Assembly (NCBI GenBank): GCA_025403435.1
Contig: JAJQZP010000219.1
Coordinates: 264,575-328,574, forward strand
Source: Artocarpus heterophyllus
Taxonomy: Eukaryota; Streptophyta; Magnoliopsida; Rosales; Moraceae
DNA: 64,000 nt
Reading direction: 5' to 3'
Shown: positions 32,591 to 47,672 of the stretch, piece by piece
Numbering within the stretch: position 1 is the stretch's first letter
Layout: each line of letters starts with the position of its first letter
The notes under the pieces: generated by a model
What the model was told of the DNA's origin: nothing
Seen by the model: the letters and a program-made list of their open reading frames with translations, nothing else
Databases searched by the model: none
Program-made: the position numbers and the translations under genes

Positions 32591-35500
32591 TTTGGGTCTT
32601 ATGGTAATAATAATGGAGGACCTTATGCTTCACCATCGTCTTCCAACCTATCTGCTTCAGCCCCACCTTTTACCATCGATCGGTCTTCAAACAGTGGCTA
32701 TATGCCACTTGTGGATTTACTTGAACAATCATCTAAAACTGGCGCCTTGAATAATTCTTCTTCTCTGCACAATTGGCTTCCTCCTCATTCTTCCACTTCC
32801 GAGACCAACTTCTTTTCTGATAACTTGGAGCTCAACTCTATGGTCTCCTCTCCAACTAATCCATATACATATGCCTCTTCAAATACCCATTTTCCTCATT
32901 TGAGCACTACCGTCTCCGCTTCTGCAGATGCATTTAGTTATGCTCAATCCGGGGACAATGTGGCAAAACCATACTACCCTTCATATTTGTCACCTCTGGC
33001 TCAGAAAGATGGTCCCTTGGTGGTTCCTGATCCATCTAGTTATGATTGGTTTTCTCCTCCTCCTCATGTTTCTGCCACTGCATTGGATGGGTCCTCTAAC
33101 AATGATTACCATCAAAGATCAGTGGATTCAAATTACACGGCCCAGTGGGGTGGTTCGTGGAATGGATTTTCTGAATGGAAGCAGGGTAATCAGGGACTGT
33201 TTGATGGAAGTTTCTGCTGCTCAAAGGAAAGTGATGTACCTGTTTCGTCCATGTATGAGAATTACATGAACCAAGGTATTTATGCTTTGATAATTGTATG
33301 CATTTTACTAATCATGTTCTTTAATTAAACTCATAAGTCTGCGAATATATTGTTATTCTTTTACATGTTTATGCCATCCATTCCCAGCAAAAGTTTTGGA
33401 AACTAGATGCATAAAAAAATAAATAAATAAATCATTCTTTGGAATTCATGGAATATGCTGAATTGTTGCTAAACTCATATTGCAACACCCATCGTAGAAA
33501 AATGTCTCTGCATGCTAACCTGATCTGAATCTGTATATTGCTATGCAGAAACTCATATACTCAAGGGCTTGAGCAGAGGTGAGGGAACCATGCCCTTGAA
33601 CAGGGGCAATGAAGGATTTCATGGCATAAACGATCTTGTTTCAGAAAAGCATAGTGGATCTGTGAATGCAGAAAAGTTCAACGATAAATCCTTCCCCGGG
33701 AAAAGTTTCAGTTTTCTGCCAGTTGACCATTCAAGATCTTTCTTGGGATCCCTTTCAGGATTTCCAGATTCCAGTCCTGAGTCAGCATCAGTTATGGGTG
33801 GCATGAGTTCTGGGAACCATCACCATTACCATCAAATTCCTTCCGATGCTTCGAGTGAGAAGCAATTGAAACAGCTTGCTAATGATAGTATAACAATTCC
33901 GAAGTGCACCACAGTTGTCATTGGGCCACATGGTTCTGGTTTTTCAGCCCTAAACAATGCTCCGTTCAAATCTGTGAATTTAGGAAGCGACAAAACTGAT
34001 ACAGATCTGTGCAGCAAAAAAGCACCAAGCTTTATAGATTCTGATGGTGTCAAGCGTGCTTTTGATTCAAGCCAACTCTGCATTCATCTAGAAATAGACG
34101 ACCCTACCTTCTTGGGGCCATATCTGACAAAAAACGAAGAGATGTTGAAGAAAGAATGTGCCGCTAGCGATCTTCTGCGTCACGCATCCAAATTGAAATC
34201 TGGGCCCCCAATTTCTAATGTAATTCATGACAGCTTCAATCTGGACCTTAATACTAATGAATACATCAATTCTGTTGAAGATTCCTCTGAGGGTGTTGAT
34301 CCCTATAACCCTGCTGTTGACTCACCATGCTGGAAAGGCGTTCCTGCTACTCATTCTTCTCCATTTGATGCGCCTGTTCCAGAAATGAAAAGGCAGGAGG
34401 TGTCAACTAATTCAAATGTTCAAGCAAAACAGATTTCCCAACTCAATACTGGTGACAAAGTTTCCTCTCAGAAACCAAATGAGAACACACCGTCTCATGA
34501 ATTTGGGAATCCAGAATTTGGTTTAGATTTCCCTTTGAACACAACTCTGGTTGTGAATTCTACATCTGGTGAACGAAAATCAGATGATATAATAAAGAGA
34601 GACTGTGATTCAGACACTAAAGGGACTCACCATACTGAACATGGAAGCATGTCCGTAGGCTGTTCCGACATAGAAAATTCCCTGAACGCAGACCAAAATA
34701 TCCAAGGAAATGGATTGACATCTGAAAATATCAATGAAGCAATGCAATGTGTTTCCTCCCATTTGCCTTTTCCTATGGAGCATGTTATATCTTCATCAGT
34801 AGATGATGCTTCTAGTAAGCTTAACAAATTAAATGAAGGACCGCCGCCTCCAACAATTGATGTGCCAGTGCTGATTAGTACAATACACAACTTATCAGAA
34901 TTGCTGTTGTTCCATTGTACAAGTGGCCCGTTTCAACTGAAACAAAAAGATCTCGAGACCATTCAAGGTGCGTTAGACAATCTTAGCATGTGTGCATCAA
35001 GGAATTCTGAGAAGATAGTTTCTGCACTAGCGTCAACTTCTGAAAAAGACACTCCTGACTATCTTGGAGAAGTACACAAGCTTCACAAGGTAAGTTGCTT
35101 TGCATCTTTTGATATTTCTTTTCTCATTTTTTCTTAATCGTAGCTCACTTCTCTGATATCTTTGTCTTTTCCTTTTGCTTCTGCCCTGCATATTTAAGTA
35201 GTAGGTTATATTTTTTATTTTATTTTTTCATGCTGAAGAGTAGGATTTACGGTCGATTTTATGATTATGGCATGAATAACTTTTTTTTGCAGGGTTTCAC
35301 TTTGGACAAGCCCCAAGTGACCAAGACAGCAGACCCAATTCAGGATCTGCTCAACATAATTCGGGATCTGCTCGACAATCGGAATGTTCATAAGGGAAAC
35401 GAGTATCATATGGCTGAAGAAGAAAATGATGAAATGTTTGATTCTGTCTCTGTGAGGGCTGATGTGGATATGGTTGGTGAAGACAAAACAACCCAGGTAC

Positions 35501-36709
35501 ATTATCTCCCCCCCTCGCAGGAAAAGGAAAGAGAAGAATTGTTGTTGTATTTTCCGCCCTTTACTGTTACTTTATATGCTCTACTAAGATGTGAAAAATA
35601 ATTCCGAGTAGCTAATTCTTGCCATTGAAGATTGGGAGAGAGGGAGTGGGGTTTAAAAATTTTTTATTTTGGTATTTCGTCATTTTTTTTCCCAGGCTTT
35701 AAAAAAGGTTCTTGCTGAGAACTTTAATGATGAGGAGGAAACACAGCCTCAAGCTCTCTTGTACAAGAATCTATGGCTTGAGGCTGAGGCTGCTTTATGC
35801 TCTATTAGTTACAAAGCTCGCTTTAGCCGGATGAAATTAGAAATGGAGAAACTCAAGTCGCCTAAATTTAAAGGTTAATATTCTGTAACCCATGAGTCTT
35901 TTTTGTTTTTTGGGCCTAATTACCAAAAATATTTTCAACTGATATCGATGTTGTGTGATTGAACTGTTATTTCAGATGCACACGAGAATTCCATTATTAC
36001 TGAGATGAACAAAGCTTCAAGGTCTGAGGTTTCTCCAGATCTAAATGGCGTCAATACATTGTCGCCCAAAACTAAAGGTTGTGAGACCACAAAAAGCGAG
36101 GAATCCTCGGTCTTAAGCACAAATGTCGAAGATGATGTCATGGCCAGATTTCAAATACTGAGGCGCCGAGCTGAGAAATCAGATCACAGTACTGTTGCCA
36201 TTGTGGATAAACCATCGAGCCCCAAGGCTTCTCCTTATTCCAACAACGTTGGCAAAATACTTCCCGAAGCACTTGAAGAAACTGAGAGCTCAAAGCCTGA
36301 TATCCCCACACAGGTTTCTAGCAATTTGAGCACAGATAAACGCTTGAATGACTATAACGCTTCTGTTATGGCCAGGTTTCATATCCTCAAATCCCAAGAG
36401 GACAACTGCAGTCCCCTGTCTACAGAAGGACAGTTGGCAGAAACTGTTGACGGGTCTACAATTGGCTCTAAATCAGAGGTTGAAAGCTCATACGTAGACC
36501 CCGAACCTCTTTTGCAGCATCATGGCGCTGACATTACCCAAGGGCAACTAACAGTGAACGAGTTTCACATGTTTATCGATGTTGATTCAATGTCACAATC
36601 TCACAGGACCAACAGGCGCGAGAACTCGCTGCTTGGAGGTTGGTTTGATAGGGTGTCGTCAGAATGGGAACATGTTGGGAAAGAGGAGCTTGGATTGCAG
36701 AATCGTTGA
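32582..36709 (+). CDS. Plant-specific protein of unknown function, 1116 aa, five coding exons
   Basis: Coding exons are 32582-33275, 33549-35089, 35293-35496, 35696-35873 and 35976-36709. All have GT-AG borders and the reading frame is continuous. A leader exon (about 31600-31689) precedes a UTR intron. The N-terminus (MMGFGSYGNNNGG) is Gly/Asn/Ser-rich, followed by a conserved-looking region rich in Ser, Pro and Tyr (PYYPSYLSPL). The middle is Ser-rich and probably disordered, with DDPTFLGPYL near the end of its first half. The C-terminal part has a helical block (LYKNLWLEAEAALCSISYKA) and two copies of a VMARFxIL motif in exon 5. No signal peptide or membrane span. I recognise it as a conserved plant protein annotated as uncharacterised; I assign no function. 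ATG at 32582 or 32585 could start translation. Confidence 0.85.
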
Positions 36710-38080
36710 AGCTGCTTCTGGGCTTGGAAAGTACATCTAGGGGTTAAATTTGATTATCTCATATTTGCTTGACATCCACCCTTAAAATGAGCAGCCTTTC
36801 TTGTTACCGTATTCTTGTGCATAGGGTTTGAACTTGCTAGTTCTCAGCAACCTTGGTGTTTTTAATCATTATTATCTTTGAAACTCATTCTAGTCTCTCT
36901 ATGAGCGCCTTTGATGGGACTTGGAACGTTGAACGTCGTTCTCCATATACCGTCAAAAGTTTGATATCCGTTCATGTGTTTCTTTTAATGCGAAAATAAT
37001 ATTTGCCTACAGCTTCCAAAAGGGATGATCCCATTTTAAAAAAAATAAAAAAAATAAATCGCTTGAATGGGTGAATTCGAACTTTACACCGTTAGGTTAA
37101 GCTTGCAACAACTTTTGCTTGTATTGTGTTGTGTTTGTATAGAACGCAATATATGATGTGATATGATTTATGATTTTTGGGAGAAGAGATTAAAGTTTTA
37201 ATTGTATACTGTAGCATGTTAGACCTTTTACACTATAGTATATTAGACTTTTTACGTTATAATATACGAGAGTTTTATATTATTTATGATTAGAACTATT
37301 CTTCTAAACGGGTTGTTGTGTGTATATGTATAGTTTAGCTTTGTTGTTATAATAACAATAAAGATAAACAAGTACACATATACACACAATCATATTACGT
37401 CATATATTTGTGTATATAGTTAATGTAACGTGCATATACACACAAATACATGCTTTGTTCATTTGCAACAGACCTGACCTGACCTGAACTCTGCAATTAT
37501 ATTTCCACGATTGCCTTGTTGCAGGTAAGTTAAGATAATGTTGAGAGACAACAAAGTTCTTAAATGTCAAACCGTGTCTGTTTGAAAACAGCCTTTTTTT
37601 TTTTTTCGGCGAACAGAAGGCATCTTCTCACAAGAGTGAAAATGACACAAAGGGTAGACCCCAGTGCATCCACAAAATCTAACATTACAAATCAGAATCT
37701 TATAAACAGGAGCTAATGCAAAGATTTAACTTTTAAACAACTACCATGTGGATTTGTTCATGGACGTACAATTGGATTATATCCTGCTCTATTGTCAACT
37801 TGGATTGATTTCTAGACATTTTTCTAATCAAATTCCGCGTAAAATTGTTGGTAGTGGCCTTTAATTTAATGCAACAAGATCATTTTTACGTCGTCATCAA
37901 ACCAACTTCATTTGTCGTTTCTGCTACTTTCTCCATGGCACTTCCTCTTCTTTTTTTTTTTTTCCTTTTTTTTTTTGGTTAAAGGTAACAACGACATTCC
38001 TGCGAGTGCCTTGTCACGTAGCAGTCGTAGTTGATTTTAAAAATCTGAATGTTATATATTTATCAAGAATCACTTTGAAC
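36710..38080. other. Intergenic DNA between the 1116-aa protein gene and the peroxidase gene
   Basis: 3' UTR of the upstream gene followed by AT-rich DNA with A/T runs, a short GACCT repeat near 37472 and T-rich tracts near 37950. No gene seen. Confidence 0.55.
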
Positions 38081-38090
38081 TATATATATA
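38081..38090 (+). promoter_or_regulatory. TATA box of the peroxidase gene
   Basis: TATATATATA lies 74-83 bases before the ATG at 38164, leaving room for a leader of about 45-50 bases. Confidence 0.55.
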
Positions 38091-38163
38091 CTAACCATGG
38101 ATTTCTTTCTCATCCAGTACGCTAACTAGTCAAGGAAAAAAAGTTACATAATCTGTGAAGAAA

Positions 38164-39649
38164 ATGAGTCCACAAAGGCATATAACTGGCCTCTATCTAA
38201 TTTTGTCAGTGATTTTGTCATTTCAAAGTGTTCATTCGCAGCTTCGAGTCGGGTTCTATAGCATTTCATGTCCTTTTGCTGAGTTCATCGTTAAAGACGA
38301 GGTTAAGAAAGGGTTTATCAAGGATCCAGGAGTGGCTGCTGGTCTTGTGAGATTGCACTTTCATGATTGTTTTGTTCGAGTAAGGATGTTTTATTATTAA
38401 AGCCGGCACTTGCTCTTTTGTTCTAGTTCAACTATGTTTTGTGCTCGACTCTTCTCCTATCACATTATACCTTCTAAGTCTAAAAATACCTCCATTTATC
38501 ACTCATGGTACTAGAATTAAGAACATTTTTGTCTCTTCCATTTTTAAATTATAAATGATAAGATACCCTCTAAGTCTCTTCCATTAAACCATGAACCATT
38601 GCTATATACAAGCTTCAAGCTTCTTTAGCCTAACAACTTTTATGTGTTTCTAACTCCACTGATATAGGGTTGTGATGCGTCAGTGATGATCGATTCCACT
38701 CCTTCAAATACAGCAGAAAAGGATTCCCCTGCAAATAACCCGAGTTTGAGAGGCTTTGAAGTCATAGACAACGTGAAAGCTAGACTAGAAGCTGTATGCA
38801 AAGGTGTCGTTTCGTGTGCTGATATAGTTGCTTTTGCAGCAAGGGATAGCATAGAATTTGTAAGCGAAGCCCGATGTTTTCAGTAATTTGAGGTCTTTTT
38901 AACTCCGATCATTTGCTTTGCACAATAATGACGCCTAAAACTCTATATGCAGACAGGAGGGCTTGCATATGATGTCCCCGCCGGAAGAAGAGATGGCAGG
39001 ACTTCATTAGCTTCGGAGACATTCACAAACTTGCCTCCACCAACCTTCAATGTCGATCAACTCACGCTACTATTTGTGAAAAAAGGTTTCACACAAGAAG
39101 AAATGGTCACGCTCTCTGGTAGGAACCTTTTCTCATAGTCATCCAAATCATTCAAACTGAACCAGTCCCTAAAACTATATTGTCTTTCCTAAGTGGGTTT
39201 ATAATGTAATCTTTTGGCATTTGAGCTGGATCTCTAATGCAGGAGCACACACAATTGGCCGATCCCATTGCAGTTCTTTCAGTGACAGGTTGTACAACTT
39301 CAATGGAACATCAAGTCAGGACCTCAGTTTGGATCCCACATATGCATCTCGACTGAAGCAGCAGTGTCCACAAGGCAATACGAACTTGGTGGTTCCAATG
39401 AACCCCTCTAGCCCTGCCATCAGCGATGTTGGCTACTATGTTGACATTCTAGCAAACCGTGGCTTGTTCACATCCGATCAAACCCTTCTGTCGACCTCAA
39501 CAACAGCAAATCAGGTGATCCAAAACGCCCAAAATCCCATTTTTTGGATGAGAAAATTTGCTGCTGCAATGGCTAAGATGGGCCAACTTGGGGTCCTCAC
39601 CGGTAGTGCAGGTGAGATCCGAGCAAACTGCAGGGTCATTAACAACTAA
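38164..39649 (+). CDS. Class III (secretory) peroxidase, 326 aa, four exons
   Basis: Exons are 38164-38379, 38668-38859, 38953-39118 and 39243-39649, the classic three-intron layout of this family. The ATG at 38164 gives MSPQRHITG and a hydrophobic signal peptide ending near VHSQL; a GTG nine bases upstream is not needed. Distal heme pocket: RLHFHDCF (Arg63, His67), followed across intron 1 by GCDAS. Proximal heme histidine: [11 protein letters not shown] (His194). Cysteines for the usual disulfides are present (SCP, DCF/GCD, GVVSCAD, RSHC, QQCP, NCRV). Length and C-terminus (ANCRVINN) are normal. Secreted heme enzymes of this class oxidise phenolics with hydrogen peroxide, for example in lignin or suberin formation; the exact substrate cannot be read from the sequence. 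Nothing is broken. Confidence 0.95.
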
Positions 39650-39801
39650 ATATTAAGGGCTATCTTTCCATGCTTGGAGAACCGCCAATATTCTTGTAGT
39701 TCCAATCCATGACAAGCCAGTTGTACTTGTAGCTAAAGCAAATAGTCACTTTTGAGTACGAGATGCCACAATTGGTTACCGAAATAGCCTATTGAGTTCT
39801 A

Positions 39802-40882
39802 GGGTCCGTTTCGTGAATAAATTTAAATTAGTGATTTGATTTGAGTTAGTGTGATTTGAATTAGGATTTAAGTTAGTGTTTTAAATTATTATCCGAATTG
39901 ATTTTGGATGTACATTTAAGTTTTAATCTGAAAATGGAATAAAATTAAAATTTGTGTTTGAAGAAATAGTGAAAATAGTTTTTAATTTATTAACAAATCT
40001 AATAAAATCTTAATGTTAATGATCCTAAAAAATATACAATATAGATCTTAATTTATTCATCTCTTCACTAGGCACACAATGAAGAAAGAATCACTCAATT
40101 GGGTAACAAATGAAGAAGTTATAATTTTTTTCCTCAAGAATAGTAGAGAGAATTTTAATTTTTACTATAGTAAAGATATACGAGTATCAAAAGTTCAGAG
40201 GAGTTAGAACTTTAAAAACTTAGGGTCCGTTTGGTAAATTGATTCAAATTAATGATTTAATTTAAGTTAGTGTGATTTGAATTAAGATTTGAACTAGTAA
40301 TTTGAATTGTTATTCAAATTGACTTTTGGATGTACATTTAAGTTTTAATCTAAATATGGAATAAAAATAAAATTTATATTTGAAGAAGTAACGAAGATAG
40401 TTTTTGATTTATTAATAAATCTAATAAAATCTTAATGTTAATGACTTTAAAAAATATGCAATATGAATCTTGATTTGTTTCTCTTCATTAGGAAGACAGT
40501 GAAAAAAAAATCATCTCAATTGAATATCAAATGAAGAAGTTATAATTTTTTTTCCTTAAATATAAGAGAGAATTTTAGTTTTTACTGTAGCAAAGAAATC
40601 AAAGTATCAAAAGTTTTAAGGGGATGAGAACTTAGAGTCTTGATACTCAAATGATTCAGATTTTAAAGAAAACAAACACGTATCTGAAAAATTCTTGATA
40701 CTCGAATCCAAATTTGAATCTATTGAGTTCAAAAAACACATAAAACAAACATACCCTTAGATTCTTGGTACTCAAAGGATTCAGATTTTAAAGAAAACAA
40801 ACACGTATACAAAAGATTCTTAATATTCGAATCTAAATTTGAGTCCAAAGAATAAAAAGAATTCTCGAAACAAAAAAGACCC
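39802..40882. mobile_element. Harbinger/Tourist-type MITE (outer copy), split by a related MITE
   Basis: The left end is GGGTCCGTTTCGTGAAT; the right end is AAAAAAGACCC, whose complement starts GGGTC. Flanking triplets are CTA (39799-39801) and CTG (40883-40885). The body is interrupted at 40220 by a second copy of the same family. Joining 39802-40219 to 40760-40882 gives the same order as the inner copy. No coding frame. Confidence 0.65.
40223..40756. mobile_element. Harbinger/Tourist-type MITE nested in its relative
   Basis: 534 bp. It begins GGGTCCGTTTGG and ends AAACAAACATACCC (complement GGGTATGTTTG). It is flanked by the triplet TTA on both sides (40220-40222, 40757-40759), the duplication typical of PIF/Harbinger elements. 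It aligns through most of its length with the split outer copy. Confidence 0.75.
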
Positions 40883-41427
40883 CTGACAAAAATTTCCCTA
40901 CGATTACAGAAACTAAACCAAAATTGGAAAAATCAGATAAAGGCAATAGGATCTTCTATCTATCCAATTACTTCGATATTTTCAAGAGGCAATCATAGAT
41001 TAGACAGATTGTTGATGAAAATTGCCATGACATATAAGAGACGAAATGCAACTTCAGATTGAAACCCGAAAGAGCATTTCAAAAGAATATCTTTCTGTGC
41101 TCTTTACAGTAACTAAAGCCGATATGTAAAAACTAGCATAAGAAGAGCACAAAACATTTTTTCTTGCATAGAGCCAACAGTCAACCAAATTTTCTTTCCG
41201 TCATCGATCATGCCAAGAAGAAAAAAATGACTACTTTTTACCGAAGAAGATAACCTCTATGGTAGAAATGGTGATGAAAATGAAACCTTAATAAATCAAA
41301 AGTAAGAATAAGGAAATGAAACTACAGACTCTCTCACTGACTGAAAGTCTTCAGTCCAACAAAAATGAAAGCGTAATCTAGCCAGAGGAGGACAAAATAT
41401 AACTGCTGGAGAAAATAAAAAGACAAC

Positions 41428-43152
<1,725 letters not shown>

Positions 43153-43299
43153 TCTGGGGGGCGAAATTGGAAGAGGATTGGGTTGTCGGAGGGTGGAAAT
43201 GGGGATAAAGCGAGGGAGGTCTTCCTTCAGATTGGCTACAGCTTTCGCCGTTGTTTGTTATACGGTGAGGTTTTATCGGAATAACAAGCAAGGGTTTAC

Positions 43300-45366
43300 A
43301 AATTTGATTGGGCTTCGGCCTTTTTCTTCGGCCCAGTAGAGTTTTATCAGTCGATCAAGTAACACTGGTCTTTAGTATTTTAGCCCATATGACAAAATCA
43401 GGCTTTTTATAATATTGAAGCATAACAAATTTTTCAGAATATTACAAGATTAATCTAATTAATTTCTTTATACAATACAAATTGTGAAACCATTATGATG
43501 GAAGAGTTGTTGGAACTAAAAATATTGGTTTGAAAACTGTAATATTTGAGAGAGAGCCTTATATGGTTATTTTTTTCTATTTTTATAGAATTATGAGCAA
43601 TTTGCAAAAATTTTTACTCCATCATTGAAATTATATGATATAGTATAATTTTCTCTAAAATAAAAATATACGAGAAAAAATAGGGTTATATATTTTATTT
43701 TAAGTTTATTCAAACAATATACCTTTGGTTTTCGATTTCATCAAATTTATACCTTCAGATTAGATTTAATAAACAAATTTATATATTTTCTTAATCAATC
43801 TTCAATTTTAACCTAACAAATTGCCTAAAATACCTTCAAATTGAAATTATGATAACTTCAAAAACTAAAAAAAAAACTATATATTAAGGTTTTTACCTTA
43901 AAAATTTACAAAATACTTTCAAAAATAGATGTTTTATTTGTTTTTACTTTTGTTTTCTTCTTATTTTTTAAAAGTTTTAGTTTTTTTTCCCTCTTTTACT
44001 TATGGATAATTTGATCATTTTAAATGTTAAAATTAATTATTGATTGAGATAAGAATGGATTAGTATATTAAATCTAATCTAAGAGTATACATTCGATAAG
44101 ATTAAAAACCAACGGTATAGTTTTTAAATTAACCTAAAATAAATGATATAGATGGATTAATATCCCAAAAAAATATTTTAGAGAAAAATAGACAAAAGCA
44201 GTTGTATGTAAGTATAACTTAGTTGTAAATCAGCACTTACTGATAGAGTTCAAATCACCCACTCCTATGACTATATATACAAGCATATTTTACTCAACAA
44301 AATATACAAGCATACAAGAATCCTATTGTAAGGTGTGAAATAAGGTAACGCATAATTCTAATCATCAAATCTTATAGATTTGAGATTATTTAGAATTGTT
44401 CTTTATCAATAACGTACTTTTTATGGTATATACCATTGGAAAATTCTCTCTCAATGAATTTGTAAAAATTTGACGGTTTCTTCATACATTTGTATTCTTG
44501 ATATTCTTTGTAACACTAATGAGATTGTGCTGCACATCCAACTCCAAGGAGAGTACGCGTGTAAAGTTGCAGCATTGAATCGGGCGTTGCAGAACCATTG
44601 GTGTACGATCTGAAGACCTCGATAATATAAAAATAGAAGTACCATGGTAATACTGTATTGAGCAGTATTATTTAACATTATAGCTTATAATCCCTTGCTT
44701 ATAAAACATTGTCTCAGCTAAAAAAATATATTATATATTAAACCGAGGCTTACTGTTATATTTGTAGCTGTGTTATAATTTCATAAAAATAAAAAAAGTT
44801 TTCTCTATCGTATTAAATCTGCAATTACTGGGATGCTTTTTAACTTGAAAATAAATAAATAAAAGAAGAGGTTCCCAGTGGAGAAGGCCAATATGAGCTT
44901 TTGGCTAAAGGACACGTCAAACAGCGCAATACCATTTTTGGGTACCATTCTCTAAGAAAAATGTTGGTAAACTCTAGCACTATCATACATCATATCTGAT
45001 AAAATGTGTGGTGTTAGAGCGCCAATTCTAGCCCTAACCATCTTCATGAATTCAACAGCAATAGTCCACATGCGGAACCCCCCCACTACCAAAGGGCTAA
45101 GATTGCAATCCACTATTACGTGATATAATATAACACACTTGACAAAACCAAAGATTGCGTTCTTTCCATAAGAGCCTTCCAAAAATAGAAAAGAAAAGTG
45201 TAGAATATGCTTCAAGAAGATGTTACTACTCCATTGGAAACCTATTTAGAGCGCCAACAAAACTTTGATTATAAGCATAAAATTTGACTGGCCAAGAGTA
45301 AATACCATAACCCCATTTAGTTAAAAAGCAAGAAAAGGTTATTCATTGCTTTCTCTTCAAATATCA
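43300..45366. other. Intergenic DNA downstream of a pseudogene and upstream of NACA
   Basis: AT-rich, with no supported gene. Around 44450-44640 and 44950-45210 base composition is more even, and minus-strand frames of 75-87 aa exist, but they have no motif I recognise. They may be relics of the neighbouring decayed gene or of a transposon. Confidence 0.4.
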
Positions 45367-46329
45367 TTAGGACTTCCAATCGCCTTTGTGCTCTGAAGCA
45401 TGGCAATGTGCTGGTTTAGGCTCAGTCCAAGACAAACTTGGGGCTGGTGAACCGCAAACATAGCAGTATCACTGCAAAAACCAAATCCCCTCTAATTTCA
45501 ATACCTGATAAAGTTAGGTGAAATTTGCAACATATTATTATAACTAACAAGTTTTCAAAGTTCAGAAAACTCAGTTCTCTACCTAATCACAATGACTTTC
45601 ATGAGATGTCTCAAAGGGGAATTTCGTACAGAGGTGCCTTGAATGTAGGTAGTCTCTACAAGCCACCTCTATACAAATACAAGGTCATTGCAAATAAAAT
45701 AATGAAGTTTAGAAAAATATCAAGAAAACAGGAAAAACCCAGTTCTACAATTCCAAAATACCAACTATGTATCATATTAAAACCAAAAATTTAATTCAAT
45801 TTATTTTTTTTTTTAAGAAAACCCAAAGACTTAAACTTTAATGCCTGTAATACGGAGAGATAATTACTCCAAATTCGTTCCAAGCAAAAAAGGGCAAGTG
45901 GGCAATTTTGGGTTTTCGATGAACTGACCCCATTAAAAAATTTAAAATAAAGATGGAAAATTTTCCCACAAATTTTCTCGGCAGCCAAACAAATAGAGAA
46001 AAAGGAAGGAATTTAGGCACTAAAACAAAACCTGGCCAGTTTCGGCGACGATGGCGAGGTCAGGAGCGTCTACGTCGTCGTTAGCGGCGGAGACAATAAG
46101 CTTGGAAAGATCAAGTGGGATCGAAGTCTAGGATGAAACAATCCTCGGTTTCTTCGAAGCGTTTAACGTCGTCGGAGTTCTTGAGGCAGAGAATGTGCCG
46201 TATTGGAGTCCCGCTTTCGCCGCCCGGAGAAGACAGGCTAGACCCAAAAACCTTCTTGATCACTTTCTTCTTCTCGTCGTAGGAAGAAGCTGGCGATATC
46301 TCGATCACTCCGATGTCATTTTCACCCAT
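45367..46329 (-). pseudogene. Decayed gene with a Cys/His-rich module, RPM1-interacting protein 13-like
   Basis: Three minus-strand exons can be traced: 46329-46032, 45666-45583 and 45471-45367, with GT-AG borders. Exon 1 reads MGENDIGVIEISPASS, SGTPIRHILCLKNSDDV and EDCFILDFDP, then is thrown out of frame near 46114-46118; the expected continuation (LSKLIVSAANDDVDAPDLAI) is present one base over. Exon 2 reads VACRDYLHSRHLCTKFPFET and ends in a TAG. Exon 3 begins with a TGA where a Cys codon is expected, then CYVCGSPAPS and PAHCHASEHKGDWKS. So there is one frameshift and two stops at the exon junction. The module (RDY-HSRHLC ... CYVC ... HCHA) is one I associate with RPM1-interacting protein 13-type plant proteins; that name is tentative. 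Confidence 0.75.
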
Positions 46330-46431
46330 TCTTCACTCTATTTTTTTTATTTTTTATTTTTTTTCACTGCCTTGCCGTTGGAACTCGGAGTTCCGACAGG
46401 AGAGTTTCTGTGTGAGTGTCACCAGTATTGA

Positions 46432-47415
46432 CTTTTGGGGACTCCTGTCGAGTTTCGGCCACTAAAACGACACATGTTTGCACCCCAACGACAGGTCGTC
46501 CCATAGGCTTGGGGAGTCGCGCCTCCTTTTATAGACGAGCCCAAAAGGTTTCTGAAATCAGGCCCGGCCCAAAAAAAAGATTTTATGAGCTTATTTTATA
46601 AAGAGACGAGGAGGAGGAAGAAATTAGACTATTATTAATCGAGAATAAAAATAAAAAAATAGACAAAAATATAAAAATATTTAGTAAATAAATTATTTAA
46701 GCAAAATTTATTTTTGTATAAAATGGCATAAAGAGAAACATGAACATAAGAGAAAGAATGAAAACCCAAAAAGAAAAAAATATGAAAAAAAAGAAGAAAA
46801 AAAGATAAAATTAGAAATTTAAGTGTTTAGAAAAAGAATGTAATTACATAAATGTTATGTTTTTAAATATTTTTAAAATTGTATTATTTACTTAAATTAA
46901 AAATTAAAACTATAATATTTGATGCAATTTCTTCAATTTTATGTCACTAAAAGAGAGACACTTGCCACAACTTTTATGTGTCTTCAAATTTATACCACCA
47001 CTTTTTAATTATTCCAATTTATACTATGTTTAGTTGTTCTTTGAATAGTCATTTTTTATGGTACAAAATAAGAACTCCAATATTTGTGGCATAAATTCGA
47101 AAGTAGAATCTTTTTTTTAACATTTTTCAAAATTTCTCAAAAAATATATATATATATGTATAAATAGTCTCCAATCAAACACTCAGACCGATCAAGCAAT
47201 TATAATTATCTTTGTTAGTATAATATTGTTCTTAAATTCGTGTAACATCAATTTGTTCACATGTAATACTTAATAAATATAGTCTAATACATGTAATGTT
47301 GAATATTTTATTCAAGCAATTGAATGTAATACAAATACTCGAGCAATGTTACATTTATGAATGAAATAATGTTACAAGTAAGAAATTGATGAGAGACTGG
47401 ATTTGAGTAAAAACA

Positions 47416-47452
<37 letters not shown>

Positions 47453-47664
47453 TTAGGAGATTTTTTTTTTGTTATTAATTGTTATATCTTTATGATTTAG
47501 AAGCACATTTTCCTACTTCAAAACTGGCAACGATGTTTTCATCTTCCTCTTTTTTAGGAAACATGGCAGAGTGGGGTCACTGGGAACAACTTGCAAATAA
47601 GGCAAAATTCCTAGCCCAAAACAACGGAAAAAAAAAAGAAGCTTGGAATTAATTTTACTTTTGA
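46432..47664. other. AT-rich intergenic DNA
   Basis: No gene recognised. Includes a TA microsatellite at about 47417-47450 and long A-rich stretches (46640-46830). Confidence 0.5.
47417..47450. repeat. TA microsatellite
   Basis: An uninterrupted TATATA run of about 34 bases. Confidence 0.85.
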
Positions 47665-47672
47665 CCCTTAAT

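Noticed and set aside
44451..45215. Minus-strand frames of 75-87 aa
   Set aside because: No motif, no splice context and no codon bias that I could support; noted only as possible relics.
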